In this document: piece by piece, positions 13,770 through 27,000 of the stretch
Position numbering within the stretch: the first letter of the stretch is position 1
Layout: every line of letters begins with the position of its first letter
DNA from: Chytridium lagenaria
Taxonomy: Eukaryota > Chytridiomycota > Chytridiomycetes > Chytridiales > Chytridiaceae
Direction of reading: 5' to 3'
NCBI GenBank assembly: GCA_025449115.1
Contig: JAHLKC010000010.1
Coordinates: forward strand, 310,001 to 374,000
DNA: 64,000 nt
Made by a program: the position numbers and the translations under genes
The notes under the pieces: model-generated
What the model was told of the DNA's origin: nothing
Seen by the model: only the letters and a program-made list of their open reading frames with translations
Databases searched by the model: none

Positions 13770-16700
13770 ATGGACTCCACCTCAACACCCGATGCTAACA
13801 TCTCTGGAGAGGATACTCCTCCTGTCATGGTCGACTCTCCTACCATTGCTCCACCACTTGATCCTACCGCTACCACCACTGCTACTACTGCTCCTACCAC
13901 CAGCACTACTACTAGTACTACTACTGACGCTAGCTCTACCCCACCCCCACTCCCACTCCCATCCCTGCTCCTATTACCACTACCATTCCAACTCCAACTC
14001 CAACCCCTCAGAAGGCCTCACAAGGCTCCACAGAAAGACCGTTGAAGACGACACCGAATCCCTTCTCAGCACCACTACAAGTACAGGAGAAGATGATCCA
14101 GCCTTTCCCAACGGGGAGACCCCTTCTCTTTCTTACATCCTCTCGCGTTGGGTCTTTTCAAATGCCCTGGACGCCTTTTTCAGAGAGGTTGCTCAACGAG
14201 GTGCGCACAAGATTCCAAAGACCGGGCCCGTTATCTTTGTTTGTGCCCCTCATGCGAATCAGTTTGTAGATCCGTTGGTGTTGATTAAGCATGCTGGACG
14301 TCAGGTATGTTTGAAAGCCAAAGCGAAACTAGCGAGCAAAGGGAGTAATCTGTGTTTATGTGTGCGTGGGTTGTTGGGTGGCTGAGCTGCCATTATTAGT
14401 GTAGCGAGCAGTTTTGGAGTTGGGTGGACTATAATGAGCGAAGGAAGCAATAACAGAATTTTAAAAATTCAGTTTGCGGCATGCCGCAAGCGAGCTGTTC
14501 TGCGAATTACCACCACTCTATACTACCCGCTACTATTAAATATTCCATACATTTATACATGTTTAAATTAAATTTTTGAATTAGGTCGGATTCTTAGCTG
14601 CAAAAAAGAGTATGGACAAGGTTGGTCTATTCCCGGTTATTTATATACTACTTTTTAATTTTTATTGTAGTAATGACTAACCCCGGTTTATTAAATTACA
14701 GTTTTGGATTGGTCTTTTTGCTAGGAGTGTTGGATCCAGTAAGCTCTAAAAACCTTTTCATACCATGTATTTTTTCTAATTTAACCTTTATTTGGTGTAA
14801 ATAGTTCCCGTTGTTAGCCTCAGGATCTGGCAAAAGGTGGAAGTGGTCGCGTCTTCCTTGCTGATCTTACAAAGGCTGATATCCTCAGTGGAACCGGCAG
14901 TACGTCCATTTCTTTTACATCCTCGGTTTCCCTTACAAACCACTTTAACAAACCAAATTCAGCCAAATTCATTGACGAAATCAAACCCCGTACAACCCTT
15001 TCCATCTCCGGCCAAATCCTCGAAGTCCTTGAAGTCCTCTCCGACAGCCAACTCAAGCTTAAAGCCCCCGTAACCCACTCTGGCGCCGTCGCAGCCCTCA
15101 CTAAGGACACTGAAGGCATCCAAGGCACCTCCTACAAGATTATTCCTCATGTTGATCAATCTGAAATGTTCTCCACCGTCATCTCAAGACTCAAAGAGGG
15201 TGGATGTGTTGGAATCTTTCCTGAAGGTGGATCTCACGATCGAAGTGAATTTTGCCGCTGAAACCTGGTGTCGCTATGATGGCTTTGGCGGCTATGGCTG
15301 AGCATGAGGGTTTGAATGTGAAGATTGTGCCCTGTGGGTTGAACTACTTCCATGCAGATAAGGTATTTTTCTATGCCCTCTATTATGCTTTTTTACTGAT
15401 TGTTGTTTTTTTTTTCGTGTAGTTCCGGTCAAGAGCCGTCATTGAATTCGGTGATCCCATTTCAGTCCCCCAGGAGTTTGTGACTCAGTACCGTCAAGGC
15501 GGCCCAGACCGTCGCACCGCCGTCGGAAGTCTCCTCGACACCATCTACAAATCCCTTAAATCAGTCGCCATCACCGCCCCCGATTACGAAACCCTCATGG
15601 TAAACGCCCTTGAACATCCCCACTCCGTCATTTAACCCCACCTTCCTTTGTAGGTCCTCCAAGCCGCTCGCCGTCTGTACAAGCCGATCCACCGTAAGCT
15701 TACCCTCGATCAAAACGTGGCCATTACGCGTCGCTTTGTCGAGGGGTTCCACAAGTATCGGAGTGAACCGGCGGTGCAGGATTTGTTTGTGAGGGTGCAA
15801 GAGTATAATCGGATGTTGAAGGATTATGGGATCAGGGATCATCAGGTGATGAAAACCAGTTATGGAGGGGTTAGAGCTGCGATGCTTTTGTTGAGGAGGG
15901 TTGCGGAGAGTGTGATTATGTTTTCGTTGGCGTTTCCGGGGTAGGTCTTTTTGTATCTTAACTCTTAATTTTTCTTATGGGAAGGAGAACTGATCCTTTT
16001 TTCATGTGTTTTGTTTTATTGTTTTCAGTGCTGCTTTGCATTCCCCGATTGCCCTTATAGCTCGCGAGTATTCAAAGAAAAAGGCTGAAGGTAAGAGACT
16101 TAGTGCTTACTATTTTCATCGCAGAATATGGAATTAATGTCATATTACAGAGGCAAAACGTGATTCCTCCGTCAAGCTTGAAGGTCGTGACGTTGTAGCC
16201 ACGTGGAAGGTGAACATAATTATGCAATTCGCTCTTCCCAACTACTTTAACTCTGTATTAACCAAAATAACAATGTTAGATTCTCGTCGCCCTCGTCCTC
16301 ACCCCCCTGCTACTCCCTGTACACCTTCATCTTCTTCCTCTACCTCATCCTCTTTACCTCCTACTCCTCCGCGCCCGCGGCTACCTCATCCTCTTGTTCG
16401 CCATCATCTGCCCCATGTTTGGCTACGCCGCCGTCCGCGCCTCCGAAATTGGCTTTGACATTCTCCGATCTCTCCGTCCCCTCTTCCTCGCCATCTTCCC
16501 ATCCACCACCGAACCCCTCCGTCACATGCGCACAGACCTGACGGCGCGTCTCAACGCCGTCATTGAGGATCTTGCGCCCGGTCTGTATGCAGGCGGGAAG
16601 GCGGAATTTGAAAAGCGACGATTGATTCGACCTGAGGATGTGACTTACAGTGAAGTCATTACTGGACGCATGAATCGGAGTGGGAAGGGGAGGATTTTAT

Positions 16701-16866
16701 GAAGTGGGAGCAGGTTGAGGCGAGTGAGACCGAGGATGATGTTTTCCTGTTTAGGGATTCCAAGAAAAATGAGGTTGGTGGACGGAGTGCCTCGAGGAGA
16801 CGGATGAGTGATGGGAATGGAAGTGATTCCGGGGCGAGTAATGTTTCGTCGCCTGTGGGGAAGTGA
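13770..16866 (+). CDS. Glycerol-3-phosphate/dihydroxyacetone-phosphate acyltransferase (Gpt2/Sct1-like)
   Basis: Membrane acyltransferase making lysophosphatidic acid from glycerol 3-phosphate or DHAP, first step of glycerolipid synthesis in the ER. The N-terminus is low complexity (Ser/Thr/Pro). The catalytic block reads AHKIPKTGPVIFVCAPHANQ then FVDPLVLIKHAGRQ, the fungal Gpt2/Sct1 signature. It is followed by VGFLAAKKSMDK, FWIGLFARSVGSS, PQDLAKGGSGRVFLADLTKA, VGIFPEGGSHDRSE (glycerophosphate-binding motif) and KIVPCGLNYFHADKFRSRAV. The C-terminal half has hydrophobic segments and a Ser-rich tail ending SSPVGK. At least seven introns. Frame is lost near 13945, 14818, 15250 and 16690, each fixed by one base. 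Seen: family-specific motifs; Gpt2 versus Sct1 cannot be distinguished here. Confidence 0.88.
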
Positions 16867-18627
16867 AGGCGAATTTTTATTTTTTTGGACGTGTTAGGTC
16901 TTGCCTTTATACCGTTTGATTTTTTTGATTCCTTGTCATTTGTGATCGATTCCCTTTTTTCCTTTCGAAGAGAATGGAAGGTGGAAGGATTTAATTTTTT
17001 TTGTCCTTCATCTCCTTTTCCATTGATTTCTTGTTTTTGTTTATTGGTCACGTTGAATCACTCGTTTGAAAGAAAAAGAAAAAAGCACTTTCGTTTCCTT
17101 CCACTTTCCCCATCCCGCTTTCTTCTTTTTCACCTCTCTTTTTTCTTGTTTGCTAAGCACTTTGCAAACCGTTTTTCACCGAATTCAGATTTCGGGTCTT
17201 CACTTCACTTCTTCACCTTGCTGCCCTGCCTTTTATTTCTTTGTCCTTGCCTCATGCATCTTGATTTGTGTTGTTCTTTCCTCATTGTTTTTCATTCGAC
17301 GTTTTTTTTGCGTTTGTTTTTTGTCAAGGCAAGAACCTCTTGTTTTATTTTCCAAAAAATAACCTTTTACTATTTGAGGTTTACTTTTTTTTTTTTTTTT
17401 CTTTAGTTGAAAAATAAAAGTTGGTTCTTTAAAAAACCTGTTTTTGTTGTCGAGATTCGGCCGTATTTTTTCTTTCTATTTTAATTAAATTGAATTTTTT
17501 GCATTGATTTTTATGGAGTTGTGGGTGATTGGTGATGTTATGGCATGTTGTTTCAATTCTGATGAACGTAATGTCTCACACACTTTTCATGGATTTTGTG
17601 CTGTCTGTGCGTATGGGTATATGTGATCAGAGGTTAATTCTTTATTGTATTTTCACGTTTTCAAATGTCCACTTTCACAAAAAATATCAACCATTACGGC
17701 CTATGTATTCTATTTTTGCATGTGCTTTGTCAGTTCACGCTTGAGTAGCGTAGCGAGCTTGGTCATGCAAGAAATTGGGCCTTGATAAACTTAATCAGTT
17801 TGGATTCCATTTAAAAAACGGATATAGAACAGACGTATGATCTGCACCCTTTATCCCGTTAAATTTTCTTGATTTTCTTTTACTCTCATCTCGTTCTTCC
17901 TTACCATTTAAATTTGTTTATGCCTTTTTATGATGTAAAGGTGATAACGGATCGAAAAGGTGACCAGGGAGCGTATGAAGCTCGGTCCTACTGCAGTCAC
18001 AGTGTTTGACTGCAGCGTCGAAACTTGCTGTTAAAGTCTAGAGATTACTGTTGAACAGCTCCACACAGTCAACGATATCGTACCCATTCTTGCTGTATCC
18101 CTGTTCTTGTGGAATCTCTTACTACATTTAAGCATTAAATCAAAAAGAGTGAAAAGGGTTTGAAAGGGTTTTACGCGTATGAAAAATAATAATAATAAAT
18201 AAATAAATAAATATAACAAAAAACATATATATGTATAAAAAAAAAGAGGGTGTATGGAAACGTGTGTACAGCCTTTTACAAGTATAAAGCAAAAAATGAT
18301 CGATTTTGTAACCACGATGCTGTTTATTTCAATGAATGTATGTTTACGTAAGAGAAGTATTCTCTTTTTCCACAGACTTATGGTTAGGATTGGCTGCTTA
18401 ACTCAATGCATCTGATCATGTACACCACAGATGCTGTCCCATTCTTTAAATATCTATGAATGATGTAATCGCCACCTGCAGGAATATCAACTGCACAAAA
18501 CTTCAAATATTTTCCAAAGCATATTTCTATTTCGCATGTGTGCTGTTTTGTAATCTGTCCACTTGTACAATATGGTATTTATCATTCTCGCTATCCGCAT
18601 TCACGCAAAGGCCCCCAAAAAATCCCA
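16867..18627. other. About 1.8 kb without a recognised gene
   Basis: Convergent gap between the acyltransferase and the F-box/WD40 gene. 16.9-17.45 kb is extremely T-rich on the plus strand and yields a 173-residue Phe/Leu-rich ORF with no family resemblance, probably compositional. An AAT/AAAT microsatellite lies at about 18186-18214. No RNA gene was identified. Confidence 0.4.
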
Positions 18628-20795
18628 TCACGCAAAAAACCGTGTATCCACGCCATTCCCGAAATCCCACACAATGATCCTCTAAATTTAAAATTAGCAT
18701 TTTATCACAACCTAAGAAACTGCGTCCTCACCTGATCTTGACTACAACTCACAATCTTTGTATCATTAAACTGTAACTTGAACACTCGGCTTGTATGGCC
18801 ACCGTCTTTTAGGTCGAGTTGAAGAGCGCCGTTTTTCAGGTTCCATACTTTGAGGGTTTTGTCGTAGGAACCAGAGACAATGCGGTGGTGGTTGAATTGG
18901 AGAGTGCGGACGAGTTCGGTGTGGCCGGTGAGGGTGGTGAGGGGGGTGCCGGTGTGGGCATCCCAGATTTTTATTGTCTAACAGCAAAGAAAATCGAGCG
19001 CGTGAGTGAGTGTTTGAAAAAATAGTAGATCAAGTAGAGAGAATACAGAAAAAATGTCTTTACCTTGTCTGTTTAAGGTATAATAAAGGTAAAGGATATC
19101 AATCAGTATCATACGTTGACATTCGTTAAGAAAGCATAAAAATAATCTCCAAGAATCAAGGATAAGTGCATACCTGATGATCCTGAAATGATAATGTTGC
19201 CGTCAAATTGAACACACGCAATCCCTCTGGTATGTCCCATAAGCGTCCTCAAAAGCTCTCCCGTCTCCATATTCCAATCTTAATATTCCTATCCCCACTG
19301 GCGCTTACAACAATCTTTTCCTTAAACTGTATAGCATTCACAGCGGCCCTATGTCCTCTTAATGTTCTCAGCAATTCTCCCGTTTGCGTATTCCAAATCT
19401 TCACCGTCTTATCTTTACTGCAACTGACCGTGTATTGCGAGTCGAAGCGGAGGTGAGGACAGATTCAGTGTGACCGAGAAGTTGACGGATTGTGGAGCCT
19501 GTGTGAATGTCCCAAAGTATAATGGTGGCGTCGGAGGAGCCGCTGACTATGTAGTCACGGTTATATTGGAGACAGAGTACGGAGGCTTTGTGGCCTTGAA
19601 GCGTCATGTTGCAGAGGCCAGTTTTCATATTCCAAATTTTTATCGTGTCTAATTAATGGCATTTACCAAATACGTTAGAAGGATAAAGCAAATCAAAAAG
19701 TGGATTAAGCAAAAGTTAATGGAAAACATGGGGTAAAACTTCTGTAGCAGTAAAATATAACACTTACGATCTCGAGACCCACTAATAATCTTGGATTCAT
19801 CAAACTGGAGGCAATACACGAAATCTTCATGCCCAGAAAACTCTCTTACAATGAAGTTACCAGTCTCCCAATTTGATTCCAAGCACACTCTTTGGAAATA
19901 AATAAACTTCCAATCCAGTTTCTTTGAAATATCATCCAGCAATTCATCTTGTGAAGTGCCTCTACTTGCCGCTTGAAGGAGTCTTTGCGCCAGTTGAGAT
20001 GTACTAGCACCAGCGATAGTCACTCCAATGTAATCACCCTCCACTTCGGAATCCATCGCAACGTCCATGTCTGTGTCATTAATCACATCCTCCAGTGAGT
20101 TGCTGCTTCTCGCCACTAAAGAAAAAATAAGCCATGCCAAGGTGTAGTGTTTTACCTTCCATGTCCCCGTCTGACATGACTTCCTCGACTCGATCGATTC
20201 CTTCATCCTGCTGCACTTCCATATCCCCAAAGCTCCCATTCCCCACATTAACTTCGACCGCCTTTAAAGCCGGTTTGGGGATAACCCAAGTCCCTCCAGC
20301 ATCCGCCATAACGCTCAACTGGGTCGAATTCAAAGATGCCAAAAACCGCTCATTCACCGTCCACCCATTCCTATAATACAAGGTTCGCCATATGGCATTA
20401 TCAGAAGCCACTTGTTTCCATTTTTGACTGACGCAGCTGATTCGGGTAATGGTTTGAGCGTCGGTGAGGCTGAGAATAAAGACGGAAAGCTCGTGCGGAA
20501 GGGAGAGATGAAATCTCGTTTCATAAGTGGGATAAGGCGGTTTCCAACGGATGCGAGGGTTGAGGATGACACTGTTAAGAGGAGCTGGTAGGCAAATCTG
20601 CAACATAAATGTAGGTTATTTTGAATCGGTTTGTTGTTATGAATTGTAAGGACGCTTTGTTCAGAACTCATTACCTCCTCGTTGCTCGTCACTCCATCCT
20701 TGCTCGTCCACAAACCCCTCGTCGGTGACAAAGTCCTGAGCACATCGACGCAGCGACTCGATCAACTGTTTTTTGAGGTAGTCGGTCGCCATCAT
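18628..20795 (-). CDS. F-box/WD40 SCF substrate receptor (beta-TrCP/FBXW family)
   Basis: Putative substrate-recognition subunit of an SCF ubiquitin ligase. Start chosen at ATG 20793-20795 ([18 protein letters not shown]). The F-box is [20 protein letters not shown] followed by [21 protein letters not shown] disordered linker leads to seven WD blades, for example [40 protein letters not shown], and a last pair ending [17 protein letters not shown]. The final exon is [17 protein letters not shown] with TGA at 18628-18630. The blade pattern (CLQYD...IVSGS.D.TI..WD) is that of beta-TrCP/FBXW proteins. The first exon-exon junction near 20600-20690 does not keep frame perfectly, and one blade near 19450 is disrupted. 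Substrate and exact orthologue are unknown. Confidence 0.82.
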
Positions 20796-21092
20796 CAAAT
20801 CTTTTGGTTTCAAGGGTGATACGAGACATGAACGACGCCTTAGAACTACGCCTTCAAACTTCCTGCCACTTTGAGGGGTGTCCAAACGTGCTAAAAGCTA
20901 TCCCTGTGATTTTTGGTTGTTTGTTTTTTTTCATTTTCATTTTAACTTCTACGTGGACTTCTGGGCCCATGTTTTATTAACAGACTTTCCCTTCCCCCTT
21001 TTTAAAACAGCATGTGGGGGAGGGACGATGCGATATAATAGTGATCGGAGTACCAAAAAAAAAAACATCATATACAAAGAAGAAATAATAAA

Positions 21093-24000
21093 CTACCAGC
21101 CAGATCCTAGTGAGGACACGAGGGCTACGCCTCGTTTTACCCAGTGGGACTGGAGTTGGTCGGATGGAAGCTCAATTGTGAGAACGTAGTTGGTAGAGTG
21201 ACCCGTCGTGGAAAGAGTTCCTGAGAGAAAACAAGAATATGTTAGATCTCTTTCGGTATTCATAGAGGAGAATAAATAACTCACCAGCTCGGGTAAGAGT
21301 CTTGTAAACTGGACAATCATAAATTCCGGTTTCCGGTTTCTTTCTGTTGGCTTTCGGAAGTAGCCATAACACGCTCATCTCTGTGTATAGCTCCTTTGGC
21401 CTACTCTCAGCAAGCACTTTTCTTGTGGGATCCCATCTTGCGCCCTCAAGGAACAAACCTCGGATGTAACAACCATCTGATGGTTTGACATGAAGATCCT
21501 CCCATCTCATATCAATGACTTTAAAGTCAAATGCCAGCATATCGATCGAAACCACGTACTTTCTTGCAAAGTTCTGCAGCGTTCCCGTAAGGAAAGCTTG
21601 CGGAAAGAAGAATCCGGATATCCAGAACACGACGGGAATGCCATTGTCAATCCATTTTTGAATGAAATCACAACGTGCAATTAGGTCAATCACCCATGAA
21701 GAGAGCGTCTTGAGTGATGGATATGCCTTTGCAGACCATACCACTGGGACTTGATTAATGTTCATGTTGTTGCACATGGTTTCGAGAGATTCGGACATCA
21801 CCACGAGACCCTTTAACGCCTTTAATAGCTCAATAATGGTTGAGTGGATGGTATGTAGAAGCCTGTTGTAGCGAATGACCTCTTGAATCAACACAGTAGA
21901 CATGGACTCCTTGTACTCGATGGGATACTTTTTCATCACCTCCTCCATCGAGAACGGCTTTGGCACTCTTGTCTGAATTGTCAAAGCTGTCTCCGCTAAC
22001 TGATCTTCACGCGTTTTGCCGGAAGAGCTCTTTGATGCTTTTGGCATGAGGTTCAATAGAATCTCAAAGAGCGTGTAAGTCTCCTTTTGCGCGAACGTAA
22101 TATTAGCATTCTCGTGCATGGAGAAGATCTCTGTGTTTTCGTCGATGGGCATGGACTTGATGTAGTTTTTGTACGAAAGCCAGGAGTCAGCTGGGATAGA
22201 ATAGTATGTTTCTGAGATGGAGAAGCGGTAGCCGTCGTCGAGGACTTTGGGAGTGTAGTAGTCTTCGAGGATATTCATAATGAGACGTCTATCCCAATCA
22301 TCTGTGACACGACCGCCATAGTTGATCTCGCCGACAGTGTACTTGAGGACCTTGAAGGGAATTTCATTGTATTCTTCCAAGAACATCTTAAGCTGACGGA
22401 TACAGATACGAAGATCTCCATCGGCTTCAAAAAAAGTTATTAAACGGTTCAATTTTATGAATTATGGTGTTAATAAACAGAACTTACTAAATTCGTATGG
22501 AATATTCCATCCAAGAGCACCGAACTTCCTCCTCTCCTGAATCACCGCATGGAAAAACGTGAGCGCAAACAACAATTTCTTCCAATCCCTCGGCTTCGTG
22601 CAATTTGACAAAACATCCTCCGTGAAAGTCGCGTACGTTCGCATCAAATTCGCCTTAATTCCATTCGGCGGCTCAATAGTCTGCTTCACACCATTTTGCA
22701 AGATGGTCACGGGGAATTTCGGCGTTGGCATTGACGTCAACCATAGCCTGAAATCCCTATGAACTTTATCCAATGTAATCCCATCAATGATTCTATCAAG
22801 ACTTGGCATCCACGACGGCGCCAAGTGACAGTTTTGCAAAAGAATCCAGAGTCCTCTCTCCATGCCTTCCTTGATCAACGCTTCGGCTTTAGGGCCTTGA
22901 CCTTGACCAAGTGACACACCAGTGAGCTTCTTTGAGAACCGCATCTCTTCGGCAAATTTGTATAAAGAACTTGCAGGGTCTGCTCCTGGGGAAAGCACGA
23001 AAATGAGAGGAACTGTTGCACTAGACTCTTTGTACACGACAGCAAGGTCGGAGGTTTGAGGCTCGACAAAACGTTCACCTAATTGGTCTGCGACAAAATC
23101 TTGAATTGCGGATGTGACTCTATCAGCACGGAGACAACGGAGCACCAGAATCTTTTGGAAACCGTTAATACCGTCGTTCCATCTTCCAGGTAGTTTCTCT
23201 CTGTGCGGATTTTGACTGTCAAAGACAACACGGTAGCTGTCAATGAAATCGGCAAAATCAAGTTCAAAGTTGCTGAAGTTGGGTAAGGTAGAGAGAGCGA
23301 GCACCTCTGCCCATGAGCGTTGTGAGAGCCAATCTGGTGCTGGGTTTTGAACTTTCTTCTCTATACTGGAAGTCGCACCTGTGAGGAGGAACTTCCACTC
23401 ATCCATGTCGATTTTCTCATCATTCATAAGAATCCTGATGCTGAGAAGGAAAGAGTACAAGAGCTTGTGCTTCTCAAACAGTGACCGGCACACGTTAGAG
23501 AATAGCGAGAAGGTAAAGAACTCGTTGATATTGCGGATACGTTGATCAATATCGTCGCATTTTTCTGAGTGCGATATTGCGGAGATGAAAGAGATTCATG
23601 AACCAGCCTAGGGAGTACTGGTACATGGGATCAATGTTTGCTAGCTCGGTAATACAGAAGAAGAGAATACGTGTACGGACAGCCACAGGCGTGTATTTGT
23701 TTCTCGTGAAGTCGATATCCTTTTCAGTTTGCTCAGCAATCACGACCTTGCTCTGAATCTCTCTGATGTCTCCTTGGAAGCTGCTAGAGTCTCAATCAAT
23801 CTCTCATCGTCAACTGGACTGCCCTGCACTGATGACAAAAGGTAAAGAATTTTGTCTTCGATATCTTTCAACTCTTTTCTCATCTGCGCGTTGTTGATCG
23901 TCAATTGACTCTTCGCCTCTTCAAGATCGGGTCGTTCATTTGCAACGACCAAGGCTAGAAGTTGGTCTTCTAACCCACTTGGTGCCAAAGTAAAGTTGAG

Positions 24001-27000
24001 AAGAGTGACAGTTGCCGAGGTTCCGGAGAGTAGTGGGGATTGGGAAGTTTGCTCGTGATATAGAAGCGGAAGTCTTCGTGGTATGGAAGAATATGTCTCC
24101 GACCTTGATGACAGTGTTTCCGCCTTGCTTGTAGGTCATACGCAGCAAGATGGGTTCCAAAGCAGGGTCGAGCTTTTCCTCAACATTCTCCAGCAGAACG
24201 GGCTTCCCAAAACGGACTCCGTTTTCAAGGGTTCGGAGGAAATCTTATCAGTTAACTTTATAATATCAAGCTGATTGTCTTTCTCCATGTTACGAATCCA
24301 CTTGTTGGCTTGACCCTGAGGATCGATTAGCAACGGCCATCTTCTAGAGTTTTGCACGATAATAGCATTATCACGAGAAAGCGCGTCCCTGGGAAGACCA
24401 GAAGCTCCCATTCTCGGAGCTTAACTTGATCACCCAAACTATCCCAAAGAGATGTCACCTCTGAGTGAGGTATTTTCAGACGAAGCAAGCTTCCCGTTCC
24501 ACTCCTTCAGCAATGAGGCTCTGTATTCAGCAGTGAAGGGACCGAGGTATGCAATGGCACCACCGGCAAGAGAATATCACCAATGATGTTGTTGATCTTG
24601 GTATCCAATTGATCAATCGTCAAAGCCCAACGCTGCTTTTCCCCTCCAAGACCGGAAATGAGTTTTCCGGCACGACTGAGTTTGACGTTACATTCTTCAA
24701 CCTTTCGCGACAATTCTTCCTTTTTAGCCACGGATTCCGTGTATCTTTTCTCCATCTCCTTAATGTTAATCTCAGCCTCCTTCATCTTCTTCTTTAACTC
24801 TGCAAGTACTTTGAGGGTTGTTTCAAGAGACTCCTGAGCCTCTTGAAGCCTTGCCCTCTTGGGTGCGACGGTTCGCGACACCCAGTAGTACTTCTCCATA
24901 GCTCGCACCCATTGACACATAGATGTGGCGGCCTTGGAAACTCTCGAAATAACACTGACTTGGAACTCGGGAGAATCGATGTATGGCTTGATTTTCTGAA
25001 CGACATTTTCTGGAATATTATCTTTATCGAAATTCATAAGAGAATCAAGAAACTTCTGAGGATCAGCCAGTAGCGCTTTGTATAGAAAGTTAGATCAGAA
25101 ATTAATAATTCTGCCTACCTCTTCCAGGCTCCCAGTAGTCATCCACCTTTTTGCCGACCTTATCACTGTCGACCTTCTTTGGCTTAATCCCTTTCATGAT
25201 ACAAATAGCTTCGATAACGAGCTTGACACCCTCTGGAGGTCTTTGCATACTACGAACTTCAATGATGTCGTTTTTGGACAACGAGTTAAGTGATTCGACG
25301 GCAGCATCAAGTGCAGGCAACGCCTCATCGAGATCACGTTTTGCATCCTCGGCAATCATTTTCGTTTCCTCAGCCTTTTTCGATGCGGAAACTTCTTCCT
25401 TAACGACAGCTTCCTTCATCTCTTCAGCCTTGACTTTGTCAACAGCAATTTTCTTCATCGCGTATTCTGTTTCTTGAGAAGTTTGCAAAAGCATAGGTTG
25501 CATGGCTTCAAGCTCTTCTTGCAAGATCTCGACTTCCTTTGTAGCATTTAAGAGCTTTTCAAGACCCGTGGCTGTTCGCTTTCTTAGAGCAAGAAGCTCG
25601 TTACGCTTCTTGTCAAGGAGCCGCTTATATAATCCTAGAAGCTCAAGGTAGCTCTTTGGCGTAACGTAATTATTACGATTCAATTCGTTTTTGTACTGTA
25701 CACATCGTGCACGGACAGACTCATGCATGAACACGCAAAGATTCACTATGCCATCGATGACTTGCTCGGACCCAATGTCTGACACCTCTGTAATAATTTA
25801 GTCTTGGTAACGTTTAATTATGCTTACCGGCGATAGAGTTGGCTGCAACAGAACGCAAAGCTTCCTCAGGCCATGTCGAGAACCAATCAATTGTGCAGCA
25901 ATTGACAAGTGAAGGGAACATACGCAGGCGATTCCTGAAAGCATCTCCGATGGGGCTCATGCAAATGATCAAGTGTAGGTTTGTGCGTACTCTTGAAATG
26001 TACAATGCAAACAGATTTTCTCGATTTGGTATGATGGCGAGATCCATCGCAAGTGGTCTCATTGCATTCATAATGCGATCCATTTCCTCGTTCGTGTAAA
26101 TGTTAGGCACATCACCACCGTTGAGAATATTGTTAACGTCTTCAAGACATGATTCAGAGACAATCTGGGTGTCGCAGTACAAGAACACGGTGGGCTTGGC
26201 GTCAATACCAGACCAGAAAAGAACCTTCTTCAAATCATCTTTCCATTCGGTCTGGCCGTAATTTTTGTTGATTTCTATCTGGAATAGCTCGTATTCCTCC
26301 ATGAACGTGGCGAGACGTGACAGAGACTGACGTCCCGATCCTCCGACACCAAGAAGCAAAGCGTGGCCCATTGGGGAACGAATAATACGGCAGATACGAG
26401 AAACATGCTCAATGGCGTCAAGGAACATTACGAGGCGCATAGGTGATGTCGTGGTTGAGTTGTAATCTTCCAAGTATTCCTCAGCGAGCTTCACTAATCT
26501 TCGCATGTCTTTAATTTCGGTGTACACTTTCGGGTCGGCTCCTGGTGTCATGTAGTCACCGTACAGCAAAGGCTCGTTCGTAACAACCTCAGGCCAGCTG
26601 AGCTGGAGTTGTTCAAGCATAGTGTCTTTAACAAGGCTCAAAACCAATTCTTGTCATTGTTGTCTACCAAACGGTCTTGGAAGACCCGCATGCACTCATG
26701 AATCCAGAGACGAACAATGTCAGTTTCAATGTTGACAGTTTTGACGTCTGCGGACAAAACACCTTGCATGACCTTTGACATATCTCTCAAGTTGAAAGTG
26801 TAGTGGGACTTGGCTGGTGTAGGTAGAAGCTCAGCTCTAATAGTGTTGTAGATATGGATCGAAGCTTGCACGATCTGATCTGTTCTACGACTGATCTCAG
26901 GTGGGAACTTTTGCAAAAACGATCCCAAGATAGTCGAGAAGATACGTGCAAGAGACTCATTCTCCATTTCAACATACGACAGAAGGTTGAAGTGACGCGT

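Noticed and set aside
16885..17406. 173-residue Phe/Leu-rich plus-strand ORF that looks like a membrane protein
   Set aside because: It lies in extremely T-rich sequence just after the acyltransferase stop. Composition alone explains the hydrophobicity, and no family pattern or splice context was seen.
18031..18315. Minus-strand 94-residue hydrophobic ORF
   Set aside because: Spans an AAT/AAAT microsatellite; composition-driven, with no homology pattern.
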